Shown: positions 46,343 through 55,733 of the stretch, piece by piece | How positions within the stretch are numbered: the first letter of the stretch is position 1 | Layout of the letters: the number at the start of each line of letters is the position of its first letter | Assembly (NCBI RefSeq): GCF_002287375.1 | Contig: NZ_NPOA01000007.1 | Span: forward strand, 1-64,000 | Direction of reading: 5' to 3' | Source: Virgibacillus profundi | GTDB lineage: Bacteria; Bacillota; Bacilli; Bacillales; Amphibacillaceae | DNA length: 64,000 bases | The notes under the pieces: model-generated | Seen by the model: the letters and a program-made list of their open reading frames with translations, nothing else | Database searches by the model: none | What the model was told of the DNA's origin: nothing | Translations under genes and position numbers: made by a program

Positions 46343-46924
46343 CTACATCCATTTTATTTTAGGCTCAGTTTTATTTTTGATACGTTTAATATTATCCTTG
46401 TGTCGATAAAAAACAAATGCTGCAAGTAAAGCTGTTACAATTATCAGTCCTACATCTTGTAGGAATACCGAGGTTATTACTGCAACAACACCTGTGATCA
46501 TGGAAGAAAGTGATACATACTTCGTAAGATAAACTGTCACAATAAATGAAGTAAAAATAATAATAAACAATAATGGGCTGATTCCTAAAAGAATCCCACC
46601 TGATGTTGCAACCGCTTTCCCACCTTTAAATCTGGCAAAAATAGGATAGGTATGCCCAATTACTGCGAATATCCCAATTGCTAATCGGTAGACATCTGCA
46701 TCGAATAATAAAGGTATTAATGTAGCAATGGTTCCTTTTAAAATATCAGAAAGCATAACTATAAAAGCTGCTTTTTTACCCAGTACACGAAACGTATTTG
46801 TTGCACCAAGATTACCACTTCCATGTTGGCGTATATCTATTTTATATCCAACCTTGCCAACGATGAGAGCAGATGGTATAGATCCCAGTAAATATGCAAT
46901 AATAGCAAAAATAACATATTCCAT
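46343..46924 (-). CDS. plsY: PlsY, acyl-phosphate:glycerol-3-phosphate acyltransferase
   Basis: A 193-residue membrane enzyme that adds the first acyl chain in phospholipid synthesis, using acyl-phosphate from PlsX. The three conserved loops are visible: [34 protein letters not shown] and [20 protein letters not shown]. It equals YneS and keeps its place upstream of parE/parC and opposite in strand. The start has GGAAAAT upstream on the minus strand. Confidence 0.95.
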   Translation of the reverse strand: MEYVIFAIIAYLLGSIPSALIVGKVGYKIDIRQHGSGNLGATNTFRVLGKKAAFIVMLSDILKGTIATLIPLLFDADVYRLAIGIFAVIGHTYPIFARFKGGKAVATSGGILLGISPLLFIIIFTSFIVTVYLTKYVSLSSMITGVVAVITSVFLQDVGLIIVTALLAAFVFYRHKDNIKRIKNKTEPKIKWM

Positions 46925-47142
46925 AATTTTCCTACTTTCATTATTTAAGTGAGTGCTATATTGTTTATTTTAGCATGAAGTCATGTATGAAAGAACCTTA
47001 AATCCATTCTTATAGTAAAAATATCATTAAATTTAGCCTAAATTATGTTTCTTTTTGCTTGAAAAGGGAAAAAGCATATGTATATATTCTAAAATGAAGG
47101 AAATTACCCATGAACGGGAATTCAAGAAAAGGGAAGAGGAAA

Positions 47143-48210
47143 ATGATAGATTTTAAAAATGTAAAAAAGGTATATTCTGATGGAACAGAAGCAATAAAGG
47201 ATTTTTCGTTAACTGTAAATGAAGGAGAAATAGTCACACTGATCGGGCCAAGCGGCTGTGGGAAAACAACATCAATGAAAATGGTTAATCGACTGATTGA
47301 ACCTACTTCTGGTGCTATATACATAAATAATAAAGATATAAATGATTATAATATACATGAGTTAAGATGGAATATAGGCTATGTTTTACAGGAGATAGCG
47401 TTATTTCCACATATGACAATTGAAGAGAATATTTCAGTAGTTCCTGAGATGAAAAAATGGAAACGTCAGGAAATACAAAAGCGAACCAAAGAATTGATGG
47501 AAATGGTGGGACTGGATCCATCAACATATCAAAGGAAAATGCCTAGGGAGTTATCTGGCGGACAGCAACAACGAATTGGAGTAATTCGGGCATTGGCTGC
47601 TGATCCCGATATAATATTGATGGATGAACCCTTTAGTGCACTTGATCCAATTACCAGGGAGCAATTACAATTGGACATCCGTAATTTACAGAAAGAGATT
47701 AAAAAGACAATTCTGTTTGTAACACATGACATAGACGAGGCAATGGCTTTGGGTGATAAGGTTTGTTTAATGAATGAAGGAGAAATCGTTCAATTTGATA
47801 CACCACAACAGCTCATACTACACCCGAAAACACAGTTTGTTAAAGATTTTATTGGGGAAAGAAAATCTCCATGGCAAACAGCTGTAGATGTTATCAGTGA
47901 TCAATCCCAGATTTATGTAATTTCGGATGACTCCTTTAAGAATGGGAAATATTCAAAAACAGGAATGTATGTAATAAGAGATGAAAATAATATGTATACC
48001 GGAGCTATCTATAATGGTAATTCTATTGAAGTTACAACACTTCCGAATGATATGCCATTATATAAAGCAACGGATATTATTGAATCAAACGACCAAGATT
48101 TGTTTCCGGTGCTAAAAGAAGGGAAATTGGTCGGGATTTTAAGTAATAAAGAGATTGTTGCCTATTTAAAAAGTAAAACGAAGATGGAAAACGGGGTGAT
48201 TCAATCATGA
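47143..48210 (+). CDS. opuFA: Osmoprotectant ABC transporter ATPase with CBS domains (OpuFA-like)
   Basis: A 355-residue ATPase: Walker A GPSGCGKTTS near residue 39, Q-loop GYVLQEIALFPHMT, signature RELSGGQQQRIG near residue 135, Walker B IILMDEPFSALDP and switch His in FVTHDIDEAMALG. The last 110 residues form a CBS pair (VISDDSFKNGKYSK onward, then TDIIESNDQDLFPVLKEGKL), which senses ionic strength in related OpuA/OpuC systems. ATG 47143 fits OpuCA-type N-termini and has GGGAAGAGG 5 bases upstream. It overlaps the next gene by 4 bases. Confidence 0.9.
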   Translation: MIDFKNVKKVYSDGTEAIKDFSLTVNEGEIVTLIGPSGCGKTTSMKMVNRLIEPTSGAIYINNKDINDYNIHELRWNIGYVLQEIALFPHMTIEENISVVPEMKKWKRQEIQKRTKELMEMVGLDPSTYQRKMPRELSGGQQQRIGVIRALAADPDIILMDEPFSALDPITREQLQLDIRNLQKEIKKTILFVTHDIDEAMALGDKVCLMNEGEIVQFDTPQQLILHPKTQFVKDFIGERKSPWQTAVDVISDQSQIYVISDDSFKNGKYSKTGMYVIRDENNMYTGAIYNGNSIEVTTLPNDMPLYKATDIIESNDQDLFPVLKEGKLVGILSNKEIVAYLKSKTKMENGVIQS

Positions 48211-49733
48211 GTGAATTTATTTCCGTTTTTCAAAACCGTCAGGATATATTACTGGAAACAATTTGGGAGCATCTGCAAATTTCCTTAATTTCTTTAATTA
48301 TAGCCATAATTATTGCTGTTCCACTCGGGTTAGTCCTTACTAGATACCCACGTGTGGCTGAGCCAATCATTGGCGTGTCAGCTATCATGCAGACAATACC
48401 GAGTCTTGCTGTGTTAGCCTTCTTAATTCCGCTGTTTGGAATCGGCACAACGCCTGCCATTATTGCGCTGACAGCATATGGTATTCTGCCAATACTCAGA
48501 AATTCCTATACCGGGATTAATGAAGTTAACCCGGCACTAAAAGAAGCGGCAACGGGTATGGGAATGAATTCGTTTAAACGTTTAACAAAGGTGGAATTGC
48601 CGATTGCTACGCCTGTTATTATGGCGGGGATTCGAACGTCAATGGTATTAATTGTTGGTACAACGACAATAGCAGCCCTTATTGGTGCAGGTGGATTAGG
48701 GGAATTAATCCTTTTAGGTATTGATCGGGGTGCTGATGTTCATTTAATCCTGCTTGGAGCAATTCCTGCAGCACTGTTAGCAATAATTTTGGATATCATC
48801 TTAAGAGGCTTTGAAAGACTTTCAAAGAAAGCAGGTTTCAAATCGTTTATTGCTATGATCATCATTACTGTGCTTGTAGTTGCATCACCTTTTATCCTGA
48901 ATACTTCAAAAAAAGCAGATTTGGTTATTGGGGGAAAACTGGGTTCCGAGCCGGCAATATTAATTAATATGTACAAGCTATTAATTGAGGAGCAAACGGA
49001 ATTAGAGGTGGAGTTGAAATCCGGTTTAGGAAAAACACCAATGGTTTTTGCAGCTCTGCAGGAGGGAAGTATTGATATATACCCGGAATTTACAGGTACA
49101 GCAATTGTGACCTTTTTGGAGCAGGAAGCCGAAAGTAATGATGCAAAAGATGTATATGAACAAGCAAAAGAAGGAATGGCTGAAAAATATGATATGGCTT
49201 TACTTAAGCCAATGAAATTTAATAACACCTATACAGTTGCTACAAGTCAGGAATTAGCTGATCAATACAACCTGCAGGAGATTGGTGACTTAAAACAGAT
49301 TGAAAATGAAATCACAGCAGGCTTTACACTGGAGTTTAAAGACAGATATGATGGTTATGTAGGAATGCAGGAAGTTTATAACCTTGACTTAGCTAATATT
49401 AGCACAATGGAACCTGGTATAAGACAAGGGGCTTTGTCAAATGGAGATGTAGATATCATTGATGCTTATGCTACTGACAGTTATATGATAGAATTAGAGT
49501 TAGTCACATTAGAAGATCCAAAAAATCTGTTTCCGCCATATCAGGGAGCACCTCTACTAAGAAATGAAACATTGGAGAAGTATCCTGAGCTGGAAGATAT
49601 TTTAAATCAGCTTGGTGGAAAAATAACAGATGATGAGATGCGCAGGATGAATTATGAAGTCGACTATGAAGACGAATCACCATATAATGTTGCAAGAGAA
49701 TATTTAATTAATGAAGGTTTGCTTGATAACTAA
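48207..49733 (+). CDS. opuFB: Osmoprotectant permease fused to substrate-binding protein (OpuFB-like)
   Basis: A 508-residue fusion. Residues 1-210 form the permease (QTIPSLAVLAFLIPLFGIGT, and ELPIATPVIMAGIRTSMVL as coupling loop region). A membrane segment near residue 220 (FIAMIIITVLVVASPFILN) leads to an extracytoplasmic glycine-betaine-type binding domain (DLVIGGKLGSEPAILINMYK, ALQEGSIDIYPEFTGTAIVT, DIIDAYATDSYMIEL). In OpuC-type systems these parts are separate proteins; the two-gene layout with the binding domain fused C-terminally is that of OpuF. It imports compatible solutes such as glycine betaine. Confidence 0.9.
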   Translation: MSEFISVFQNRQDILLETIWEHLQISLISLIIAIIIAVPLGLVLTRYPRVAEPIIGVSAIMQTIPSLAVLAFLIPLFGIGTTPAIIALTAYGILPILRNSYTGINEVNPALKEAATGMGMNSFKRLTKVELPIATPVIMAGIRTSMVLIVGTTTIAALIGAGGLGELILLGIDRGADVHLILLGAIPAALLAIILDIILRGFERLSKKAGFKSFIAMIIITVLVVASPFILNTSKKADLVIGGKLGSEPAILINMYKLLIEEQTELEVELKSGLGKTPMVFAALQEGSIDIYPEFTGTAIVTFLEQEAESNDAKDVYEQAKEGMAEKYDMALLKPMKFNNTYTVATSQELADQYNLQEIGDLKQIENEITAGFTLEFKDRYDGYVGMQEVYNLDLANISTMEPGIRQGALSNGDVDIIDAYATDSYMIELELVTLEDPKNLFPPYQGAPLLRNETLEKYPELEDILNQLGGKITDDEMRRMNYEVDYEDESPYNVAREYLINEGLLDN

Positions 49734-49747
49734 AGGAGGATATACTT

Positions 49748-50164
49748 ATGGCATGGGAAAATCCGTCAAATGAAAGACTGAAAGAAGTACTGGAAAAATC
49801 AAAAACAATCGCAGTTGTCGGGCTTTCGGACAATCCTGAAAGAACAGCTTTTCAAATCTCGAAGATTATGCAAAGTATAGGATATAAAATAATCCCCGTA
49901 AATCCAACAGTTGATGAAGTGCTGGGAGAAAAGGCATATTCAAAGTTAACAGATATCACGGAAAAAGTGGATATAATCAATGTTTTCAGACGTCCGGAAT
50001 ACTTACCTGATATTGCAAAAGAGGCCGCTCTTACAGATTGCCGTATATTCTGGGCACAGCAGGGTATTGTTAATCAAGAAGCATATGACTATTTGAAGGA
50101 ACGTGACTTCACAGTTATGATGGATTTATGTATCAAAGTAGTGCACTCCGTTTTAGTGAAATAA
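49748..50164 (+). CDS. yneT: YneT, CoA-binding domain protein
   Basis: A 138-residue Rossmann protein of the CoA-binding family (YccU-like): TIAVVGLSDNPERTAFQISK with the nucleotide loop, YKIIPVNPTVDEVLGEKAYS, VDIINVFRRPEYLPDIAKEA and IFWAQQGIVNQEAYDYLKE with the C-terminal LCIKVVHSVL. It is conserved directly upstream of parE. The true ligand and job are unknown. AAAGGAGG lies 7-8 bases before the ATG. Confidence 0.93.
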   Translation: MAWENPSNERLKEVLEKSKTIAVVGLSDNPERTAFQISKIMQSIGYKIIPVNPTVDEVLGEKAYSKLTDITEKVDIINVFRRPEYLPDIAKEAALTDCRIFWAQQGIVNQEAYDYLKERDFTVMMDLCIKVVHSVLVK

Positions 50165-50169
50165 CTTTT

Positions 50170-50203
50170 GAAAAAGGGTGACAATGTGTTGTCATCCTTT
50201 TCT
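50170..50203 (+). terminator. Terminator after yneT
   Basis: AAAAGGGTGACA pairs with TGTCATCCTTTT around a short loop, with a G-U pair. Confidence 0.88.
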
Positions 50204-50419
50204 ATGTCCATTTGTCTTATTTCGGAGAATGCTCTTTTTGAACATCCTTAAACATATGTCCATGCTATACAATAAGAATTTAAATATAGTATACTTAATA
50301 ACATGTGTTAAAATAGTCATTCGGATTAATTTGGATTGCAAGAATCAAACGTTTGTTCTAATATATTAAATAAGGTAATTTTTTAGGATGTTGGTTTTGT
50401 GAAAGGAGAAGATGTTGTA

Positions 50420-52375
50420 TTGGCTAATCAAACAACACAACAGTATACTGATGATTCCATTCAAGTACTGGAAGGTCTTGATGCTGTAAGAAAAAGACCC
50501 GGTATGTATATAGGAAGCACAGATTTGCGCGGATTGCATCATTTGGTATTTGAAATTGTTGATAATGCAGTGGATGAAGCGCTAGCAGGATACGGTAATG
50601 TTATTAAAGTAATCATACATAAAGATAACAGTATTTCTGTAGAAGATAGTGGAAGAGGAATTCCAACAGGGATGCATGTTTCCGGTAAGTCAACGATAGA
50701 GGTTATTTTTACTATTCTACATGCAGGTGGTAAATTTGGACAAGGCGGATATAAGACCAGTGGTGGCTTGCACGGTGTAGGTTCCTCTGTAGTAAATGCA
50801 TTGTCCGAATGGCTGGAGGTAACTATTTACCGGGAAGGCCAGACTTATTTTCAAAGGTTTGAAAAAGGCGGAAAACCGGATGGAACGCTTAAAAAGAAGG
50901 GCACTACCGGAAAGTCAGGAACCGTCATTCATTTTAAACCTGATCCTACCATTTTTCCATCAATTGTTTATAATTATGAAACATTGTCTGAACGGCTGAG
51001 AGAGTCCGCATTTTTATTAAAAGGTCTTAAGATTCAACTGGTTGATAAACGCAACGATGAAAAAGAAGTGTATGAATATCCGGATGGCCTGGAGTCATTT
51101 GTATCATATTTAAATGAAGAAAAAGATGCACTTCACCCTGTTGTGTCTTTTGAAGGAGAGCAGCAGGGAATTGAAGTGGATTTCGCTTTTCAATTTAATG
51201 ATGGGTATGCAGAAAGTATGCTTTCCTTTGTCAATCATGTTCGAACAAGAGATGGAGGAACCCATGAATCAGGTGCCCGAGCAGCGATTACAAGAACATT
51301 TAATGATTATGCCAGACGAGTCGCACTACTAAAAGAGAAGGACAAAAATCTGGAGGGTACAGATATTAGAGAGGGCCTTACAGCGATTGTTTCTGTTCGT
51401 GTTCCCGAGGATAAGCTGCAATTTGAAGGCCAAACCAAAGGGAAACTGGGAACATCGGAGGCTCGTTCGGTAGTGGATGCTGTGATTTCAGAAAAGCTCT
51501 CCTATTTTCTGGAGGAGAATCCTGATAGTTCCGGCTTGTTAATCAGAAAATCGATTAAAGCAAAGGAAGCCCGGGAAGCCGCACGTAAAGCTCGGGAAGA
51601 TGCACGAACAGGTAAGAAAAAGCGTAGAAAAGATGCATTGCTGAGCGGGAAATTAACACCCGCACAATCAAAAAATGCTAAAAGAAACGAACTTTATTTA
51701 GTGGAGGGAGATTCTGCAGGAGGGTCAGCCAAGCAGGGCAGGGACCGAAAATTTCAAGCAGTACTTCCTTTAAGAGGAAAGGTTATCAATACAGAAAAGG
51801 CAAAGTTAGAGGATGTTTTTAAAAATGAGGAAATCTCAACAATAATCCATACAATTGGCGCAGGGGTTGGAGGAGACTTCACTCTGGAGGATGTACAATA
51901 CGATAAAATAATAATTATGACAGATGCCGATACAGATGGTGCTCATATTCAGGTTTTATTACTAACATTTTTCTATCGTTATATGCGTCAGCTAGTAGAA
52001 GCAGGGAAAATATTTATTGCCCTTCCTCCATTATTTAAAGTCTCTAAAGGTAAAGGGAAGAAAGAAAAAATGACTTATGCCTGGGATGAATCAGAAATGA
52101 AAGAGGCATTGAAAGAGTTTAAAAATGGGTATACAATTCAGCGGTACAAAGGGCTTGGGGAAATGAATGCCGATCAGCTTTGGGATACAACGATGAATCC
52201 GGAATCCCGTACATTAATCCGTGTAACAATTGAAGACATTGCCAGAGCGGAAAGAAGAGTAACCACATTAATGGGTGACAAAGTGGAACCAAGAAGAAAA
52301 TGGATTGAAGGAAATGTTAAATTTGGCATGGAAGAAGATGAAAGCATACTTGAAAACGAGAATATTCATACTTGA
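50420..52375 (+). CDS. parE: DNA topoisomerase IV subunit B
   Basis: A 651-residue type IIA topoisomerase ATPase subunit that forms topoisomerase IV with ParC to decatenate chromosomes. Motifs: VRKRPGMYIGSTDLRGLHHL, VDEALAGYGN with the catalytic Glu, VEDSGRGIPTGMHV, GGLHGVGSSVVNAL, QTKGKLGTSEAR, then the TOPRIM part LYLVEGDSAGGSAKQGRDRK and IMTDADTDGAHIQVLLLTFF. The start is uncertain: TTG 50420 gives the family-like MANQTTQQYTDDSIQVLEGL with GGAG 11 bases upstream, while GTG 50399 would place the binding site inside the gene. I prefer TTG. Confidence 0.96.
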   Translation: MANQTTQQYTDDSIQVLEGLDAVRKRPGMYIGSTDLRGLHHLVFEIVDNAVDEALAGYGNVIKVIIHKDNSISVEDSGRGIPTGMHVSGKSTIEVIFTILHAGGKFGQGGYKTSGGLHGVGSSVVNALSEWLEVTIYREGQTYFQRFEKGGKPDGTLKKKGTTGKSGTVIHFKPDPTIFPSIVYNYETLSERLRESAFLLKGLKIQLVDKRNDEKEVYEYPDGLESFVSYLNEEKDALHPVVSFEGEQQGIEVDFAFQFNDGYAESMLSFVNHVRTRDGGTHESGARAAITRTFNDYARRVALLKEKDKNLEGTDIREGLTAIVSVRVPEDKLQFEGQTKGKLGTSEARSVVDAVISEKLSYFLEENPDSSGLLIRKSIKAKEAREAARKAREDARTGKKKRRKDALLSGKLTPAQSKNAKRNELYLVEGDSAGGSAKQGRDRKFQAVLPLRGKVINTEKAKLEDVFKNEEISTIIHTIGAGVGGDFTLEDVQYDKIIIMTDADTDGAHIQVLLLTFFYRYMRQLVEAGKIFIALPPLFKVSKGKGKKEKMTYAWDESEMKEALKEFKNGYTIQRYKGLGEMNADQLWDTTMNPESRTLIRVTIEDIARAERRVTTLMGDKVEPRRKWIEGNVKFGMEEDESILENENIHT

Positions 52376-52458
52376 TTTCAAATGGTCAACCAACAATAGT
52401 GGTAAAACTATACAGGACTAATAGTTATTTTTAAAAAGGAAGTAAGGGGGGGGTTGGT

Positions 52459-54909
52459 TTGTCACAGCCAGAAAAATTTTTAGACCTTCCATTAGAAGAA
52501 GTAATTGGAGATAGATTTGGAAGGTATAGTAAATACATTATTCAGGATAGAGCATTACCTGATGCGAGGGATGGCTTAAAACCCGTTCAACGAAGAATAT
52601 TATATGCAATGTTCCGGGAAAAAAACACACATGATAGAATTTTCCGCAAATCAGCAAAAACAGTTGGTACAGTAATTGGTAATTATCACCCACATGGTGA
52701 TTCCTCTGTATATGAAGCAATGGTGCGTTTAAGTCAGGATTGGAAAGTACGGAATATGTTAGTGGAAATGCATGGAAACAATGGGAGTATTGATGGGGAT
52801 CCGGCTGCAGCGATGAGATATACGGAAGCACGCCTTTCCAGTATTTCCTCTGAGCTATTACGTGATATTGATAAAGAAACAGTAGATTTTATCCCAAATT
52901 TTGATGAGACAGATCAGGAGCCTATCGTATTGCCTGCCAAGTTTCCCAATCTGATAGTAAATGGCTCAACAGGGATTTCTGCAGGATATGCAACAGATAT
53001 TCCGCCACATAACCTAGCTGAAGTAATTGACGCAGTTATTATGAAAATCGATAAACCTGCTGTTACTATTGATGAGTTAATGAAGGTTATACATGGACCG
53101 GATTTTCCAACTGGTGGAATCATTCAAGGGATTAACGGAATTAAGAAAGCCTATGAAACAGGGCGTGGAAAAATAATTATACGCGGCAGGGCACGCCTTG
53201 AAGAAATTCGTGGGAACCGTGAACAAATTGTAATTGAAGAAGTTCCATATGAAGTTAATAAAGCCAATATGGTTAGAAAAATTGATGAACTGCGTATTGA
53301 TCGTAAAGTAGAAGGTATTGCCGAGGTTCGTGATGAAACGGACAGAACAGGACTTCGGGTGGTTATTGAGCTTAAAAAAGATGTAAATAGTGAAGGGATT
53401 TTAAATTATATATACAAAAATACGGACCTGCAGGTAACCTACCATTTCAATATGGTTGCAATCCAGGAAAAGACTCCTAAATTATTATCTTTATCACAAA
53501 TGCTCGATGCTTATATTGCTCACCAAAAAGAAGTTGTAACAAGACAAGCCACCTTTGATTTAAAGAAAGCAAAAGACCGGTCACATATTTTGGAAGGTTT
53601 GATAAAAGCCATTTCAATTTTGGATGAATTAATCGCAACGATTCGTGCCTCCAAAGACAAACCGGATGCAAAAAGACAAATCATTGCCAAGTATAACTTT
53701 TCAGAAGCACAGGCAGAAGCAATTGTTATGTTGCAATTATACCGTTTAACAAATACGGATATTACATCACTTGAAAAAGAAGCTGAGGAATTACGTAAAA
53801 GTATTATTGAGCTGGAAGCAGTTTTGGGCAGCGAGAAGAAACTTTTTCAAACCATAAAAAAAGAACTTAGACAGGTCAAGAAAAACTTTGCAGATAAACG
53901 AAGAACTTCGATCGAAGATAAAATAGAAGAATTAACCATTGATATTGAAGTTACCGTTATCAGTGAGGATGTACTCGTTTCTATTACAAGAGATGGTTAC
54001 ATAAAGAGAACTAGTCTTCGTTCCTACAGTGCATCTAATGGTGAAGGATTTGCCATCAAAGATGAAGATCATATGGTTGGATTGTTGGAATTAAATACAA
54101 CTGATAAAATCCTTTTATTCACCAATAAAGGAAAATATTTGAATTTGCCTGTATATGAATTACCTGATATTAGATGGAAGGATATTGGACAGCATATTTC
54201 AAACATAGTTTCAATTGATAAGGATGAACGGATTATACAATGTATTCCTGTTCGCAAATTTAAAGAGGATAACTATCTGGTCTTCTTTACAAAAAACGGA
54301 ATGGTCAAACGAAGTGAATTTAAGCTGTATGATGCCCAAAGATATTCCAAAGCATTGATTGCTTTAAATCTTAAAAAAGATGATGAAGTTGTTAATGTCC
54401 AGCAAACGGATGGGTCTTCGGATATCTTTATCGCTTCAAATAAGGGATATGGATTATGGTATCATGAATCTGAAGTATCCATTGTTGGTCAGCGTGCGGC
54501 AGGGGTTAAGGCAATACTGTTAAAGGATAGTGAATTTGTTGTAAATGGACAGACTTTCGATGATTTATCTGAACCATCCATTGTTGTAATCACACAACGT
54601 GGTGCATGTAAACGAATGAAATTGAAGGAATTTGAAAAAACAAGTCGAGCAAAACGCGGACTTACTATGCTAAGGGAGTTAAAAAATAAAGCCCACCGAA
54701 TCAAAGGATTCTTTGTTGTAAATGAGAATGATACATTACATTTTCAAACAACAAATGGTGAAAAACACAGTATTTTCCCATTAGAGCTTTCTGCAAGTGA
54801 CCGTTCTAGTAATGGATCATTTGTTATTGATACAGATAACCAAGGCGAAGTAAACGAAGCATGGAAAGAAGCAATTTACCATAAACCGTTTAATGATACT
54901 GAAAATTAA
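52459..54909 (+). CDS. parC: DNA topoisomerase IV subunit A
   Basis: An 816-residue DNA cleavage and rejoining subunit. LPDARDGLKPVQRRILYAM, the quinolone-determining stretch NYHPHGDSSVYEAMVRLSQD, and AAAMRYTEARLS with the catalytic tyrosine are present. A beta-pinwheel C-terminal domain starts near residue 500 (VLVSITRDGYIKRTSLRSYS). Serine at HGDSSVYE is the wild-type quinolone-sensitive state. TTG start with GGGGGGG upstream. It is 83 bases after parE and probably cotranscribed. Confidence 0.97.
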   Translation: MSQPEKFLDLPLEEVIGDRFGRYSKYIIQDRALPDARDGLKPVQRRILYAMFREKNTHDRIFRKSAKTVGTVIGNYHPHGDSSVYEAMVRLSQDWKVRNMLVEMHGNNGSIDGDPAAAMRYTEARLSSISSELLRDIDKETVDFIPNFDETDQEPIVLPAKFPNLIVNGSTGISAGYATDIPPHNLAEVIDAVIMKIDKPAVTIDELMKVIHGPDFPTGGIIQGINGIKKAYETGRGKIIIRGRARLEEIRGNREQIVIEEVPYEVNKANMVRKIDELRIDRKVEGIAEVRDETDRTGLRVVIELKKDVNSEGILNYIYKNTDLQVTYHFNMVAIQEKTPKLLSLSQMLDAYIAHQKEVVTRQATFDLKKAKDRSHILEGLIKAISILDELIATIRASKDKPDAKRQIIAKYNFSEAQAEAIVMLQLYRLTNTDITSLEKEAEELRKSIIELEAVLGSEKKLFQTIKKELRQVKKNFADKRRTSIEDKIEELTIDIEVTVISEDVLVSITRDGYIKRTSLRSYSASNGEGFAIKDEDHMVGLLELNTTDKILLFTNKGKYLNLPVYELPDIRWKDIGQHISNIVSIDKDERIIQCIPVRKFKEDNYLVFFTKNGMVKRSEFKLYDAQRYSKALIALNLKKDDEVVNVQQTDGSSDIFIASNKGYGLWYHESEVSIVGQRAAGVKAILLKDSEFVVNGQTFDDLSEPSIVVITQRGACKRMKLKEFEKTSRAKRGLTMLRELKNKAHRIKGFFVVNENDTLHFQTTNGEKHSIFPLELSASDRSSNGSFVIDTDNQGEVNEAWKEAIYHKPFNDTEN

Positions 54910-54913
54910 TTTA

Positions 54914-54950
54914 TAAGACAGCTTTCACTAATGAAAAGCTGTCTTTTTTT
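54914..54950 (+). terminator. Terminator after parC
   Basis: AAGACAGCTTT pairs with AAAGCTGTCTT, followed by TTTTT. Confidence 0.92.
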
Positions 54951-55011
54951 ATTGAAGAAATGAAAACGCTTTCCACATTTTGAGAAATATGATAAAGTTA
55001 AATAAAATGAT

Positions 55012-55662
55012 ATGAAGGAGGGAGGGTTTATATCGGATCTACGTCAAAAGATTATACAGTCGGCTTTGCTTTTATTTGAAAAACAAGGTTTCCACGGAGT
55101 TACAGTTAACCAAATCGTTGAAGATGTTGGTACATCCAAAGGAGGCTTTTATCATCATTTCACCTCCAAAGACGAATTATTATTCGTTATTCATGACACG
55201 TTCATCACGTACGTATTGGAAAAAGCGATAATTGCAAAGGAAACGTATCAGTCACCGACAAAAAAGCTGCAAGGAATTGTAAAAGATTTTGTGAAAGTAT
55301 TTGATCTTTATAAACCTCATATATCTGTTTTTTATCAGGAAAATATATATTTAAAACCACAATATGAGATACTTATAAAAAAAAAGCGAGATCAATTTAA
55401 ACAAATGGTTAAACAGGCAATAATTGAAGGAAAAAAAGCAAAAGAGTTTCGGGAAGACCTTCCGGTTGAAATAACTACCATGGCAATTTTAGGAATGGTA
55501 AACTGGACATACAAATGGTACCAGCAGTCAGGGCTGAAAACGATTGAGGAAATAGGGGATATCTTTGTTGATTTAATCCTGCATGCCGTCTTACAACCTG
55601 AAACGATCAGCAGTAAAAGGTATGAAGAAGTTCTCATTGAGAAACCTTTTTTCACAATATAA
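55012..55662 (+). CDS. TetR-family regulator of the acyl-CoA operon
   Basis: A 210-216-residue TetR protein. The HTH is IIQSALLLFEKQGFHGVTVN through VEDVGTSKGGFYHHFTSKDE, and the C-terminal domain is of the acyl-CoA-operon type (KPHISVFYQENIYLKPQYEI). It likely represses the downstream degradation operon and is released by an acyl-CoA (inference from position). The start is odd: a strong AAGGAGGGAGGG lies inside codons 2-5 after ATG 55012, so translation might begin at a rare codon near ATA 55030; otherwise ATG 55012 works with a poor binding site. A palindromic operator lies between this gene and the next. Confidence 0.85.
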   Translation: MKEGGFISDLRQKIIQSALLLFEKQGFHGVTVNQIVEDVGTSKGGFYHHFTSKDELLFVIHDTFITYVLEKAIIAKETYQSPTKKLQGIVKDFVKVFDLYKPHISVFYQENIYLKPQYEILIKKKRDQFKQMVKQAIIEGKKAKEFREDLPVEITTMAILGMVNWTYKWYQQSGLKTIEEIGDIFVDLILHAVLQPETISSKRYEEVLIEKPFFTI

Positions 55663-55688
55663 GGTAATTCTTTTTTTTAAACTAAAAC

Positions 55689-55706
55689 AGACCAACCAGT
55701 CGGTCT
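55689..55706 (+). promoter_or_regulatory. Candidate TetR operator before the acyl-CoA operon
   Basis: AGACCAACCAGTCGGTCT is an 18-base imperfect palindrome (one mismatched pair), of the kind bound by TetR proteins. It lies 28 bases before the acyl-CoA dehydrogenase ATG, directly after the TetR gene. Confidence 0.75.
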
Positions 55707-55733
55707 TAAGTATTAAATAACAGGAGGAGTAAA

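Noticed and set aside
47110-47142. Earlier ATG of the osmoprotectant ATPase gene
   Set aside because: The added residues are polar and unlike the family, and the ribosome binding site fits ATG 47143.
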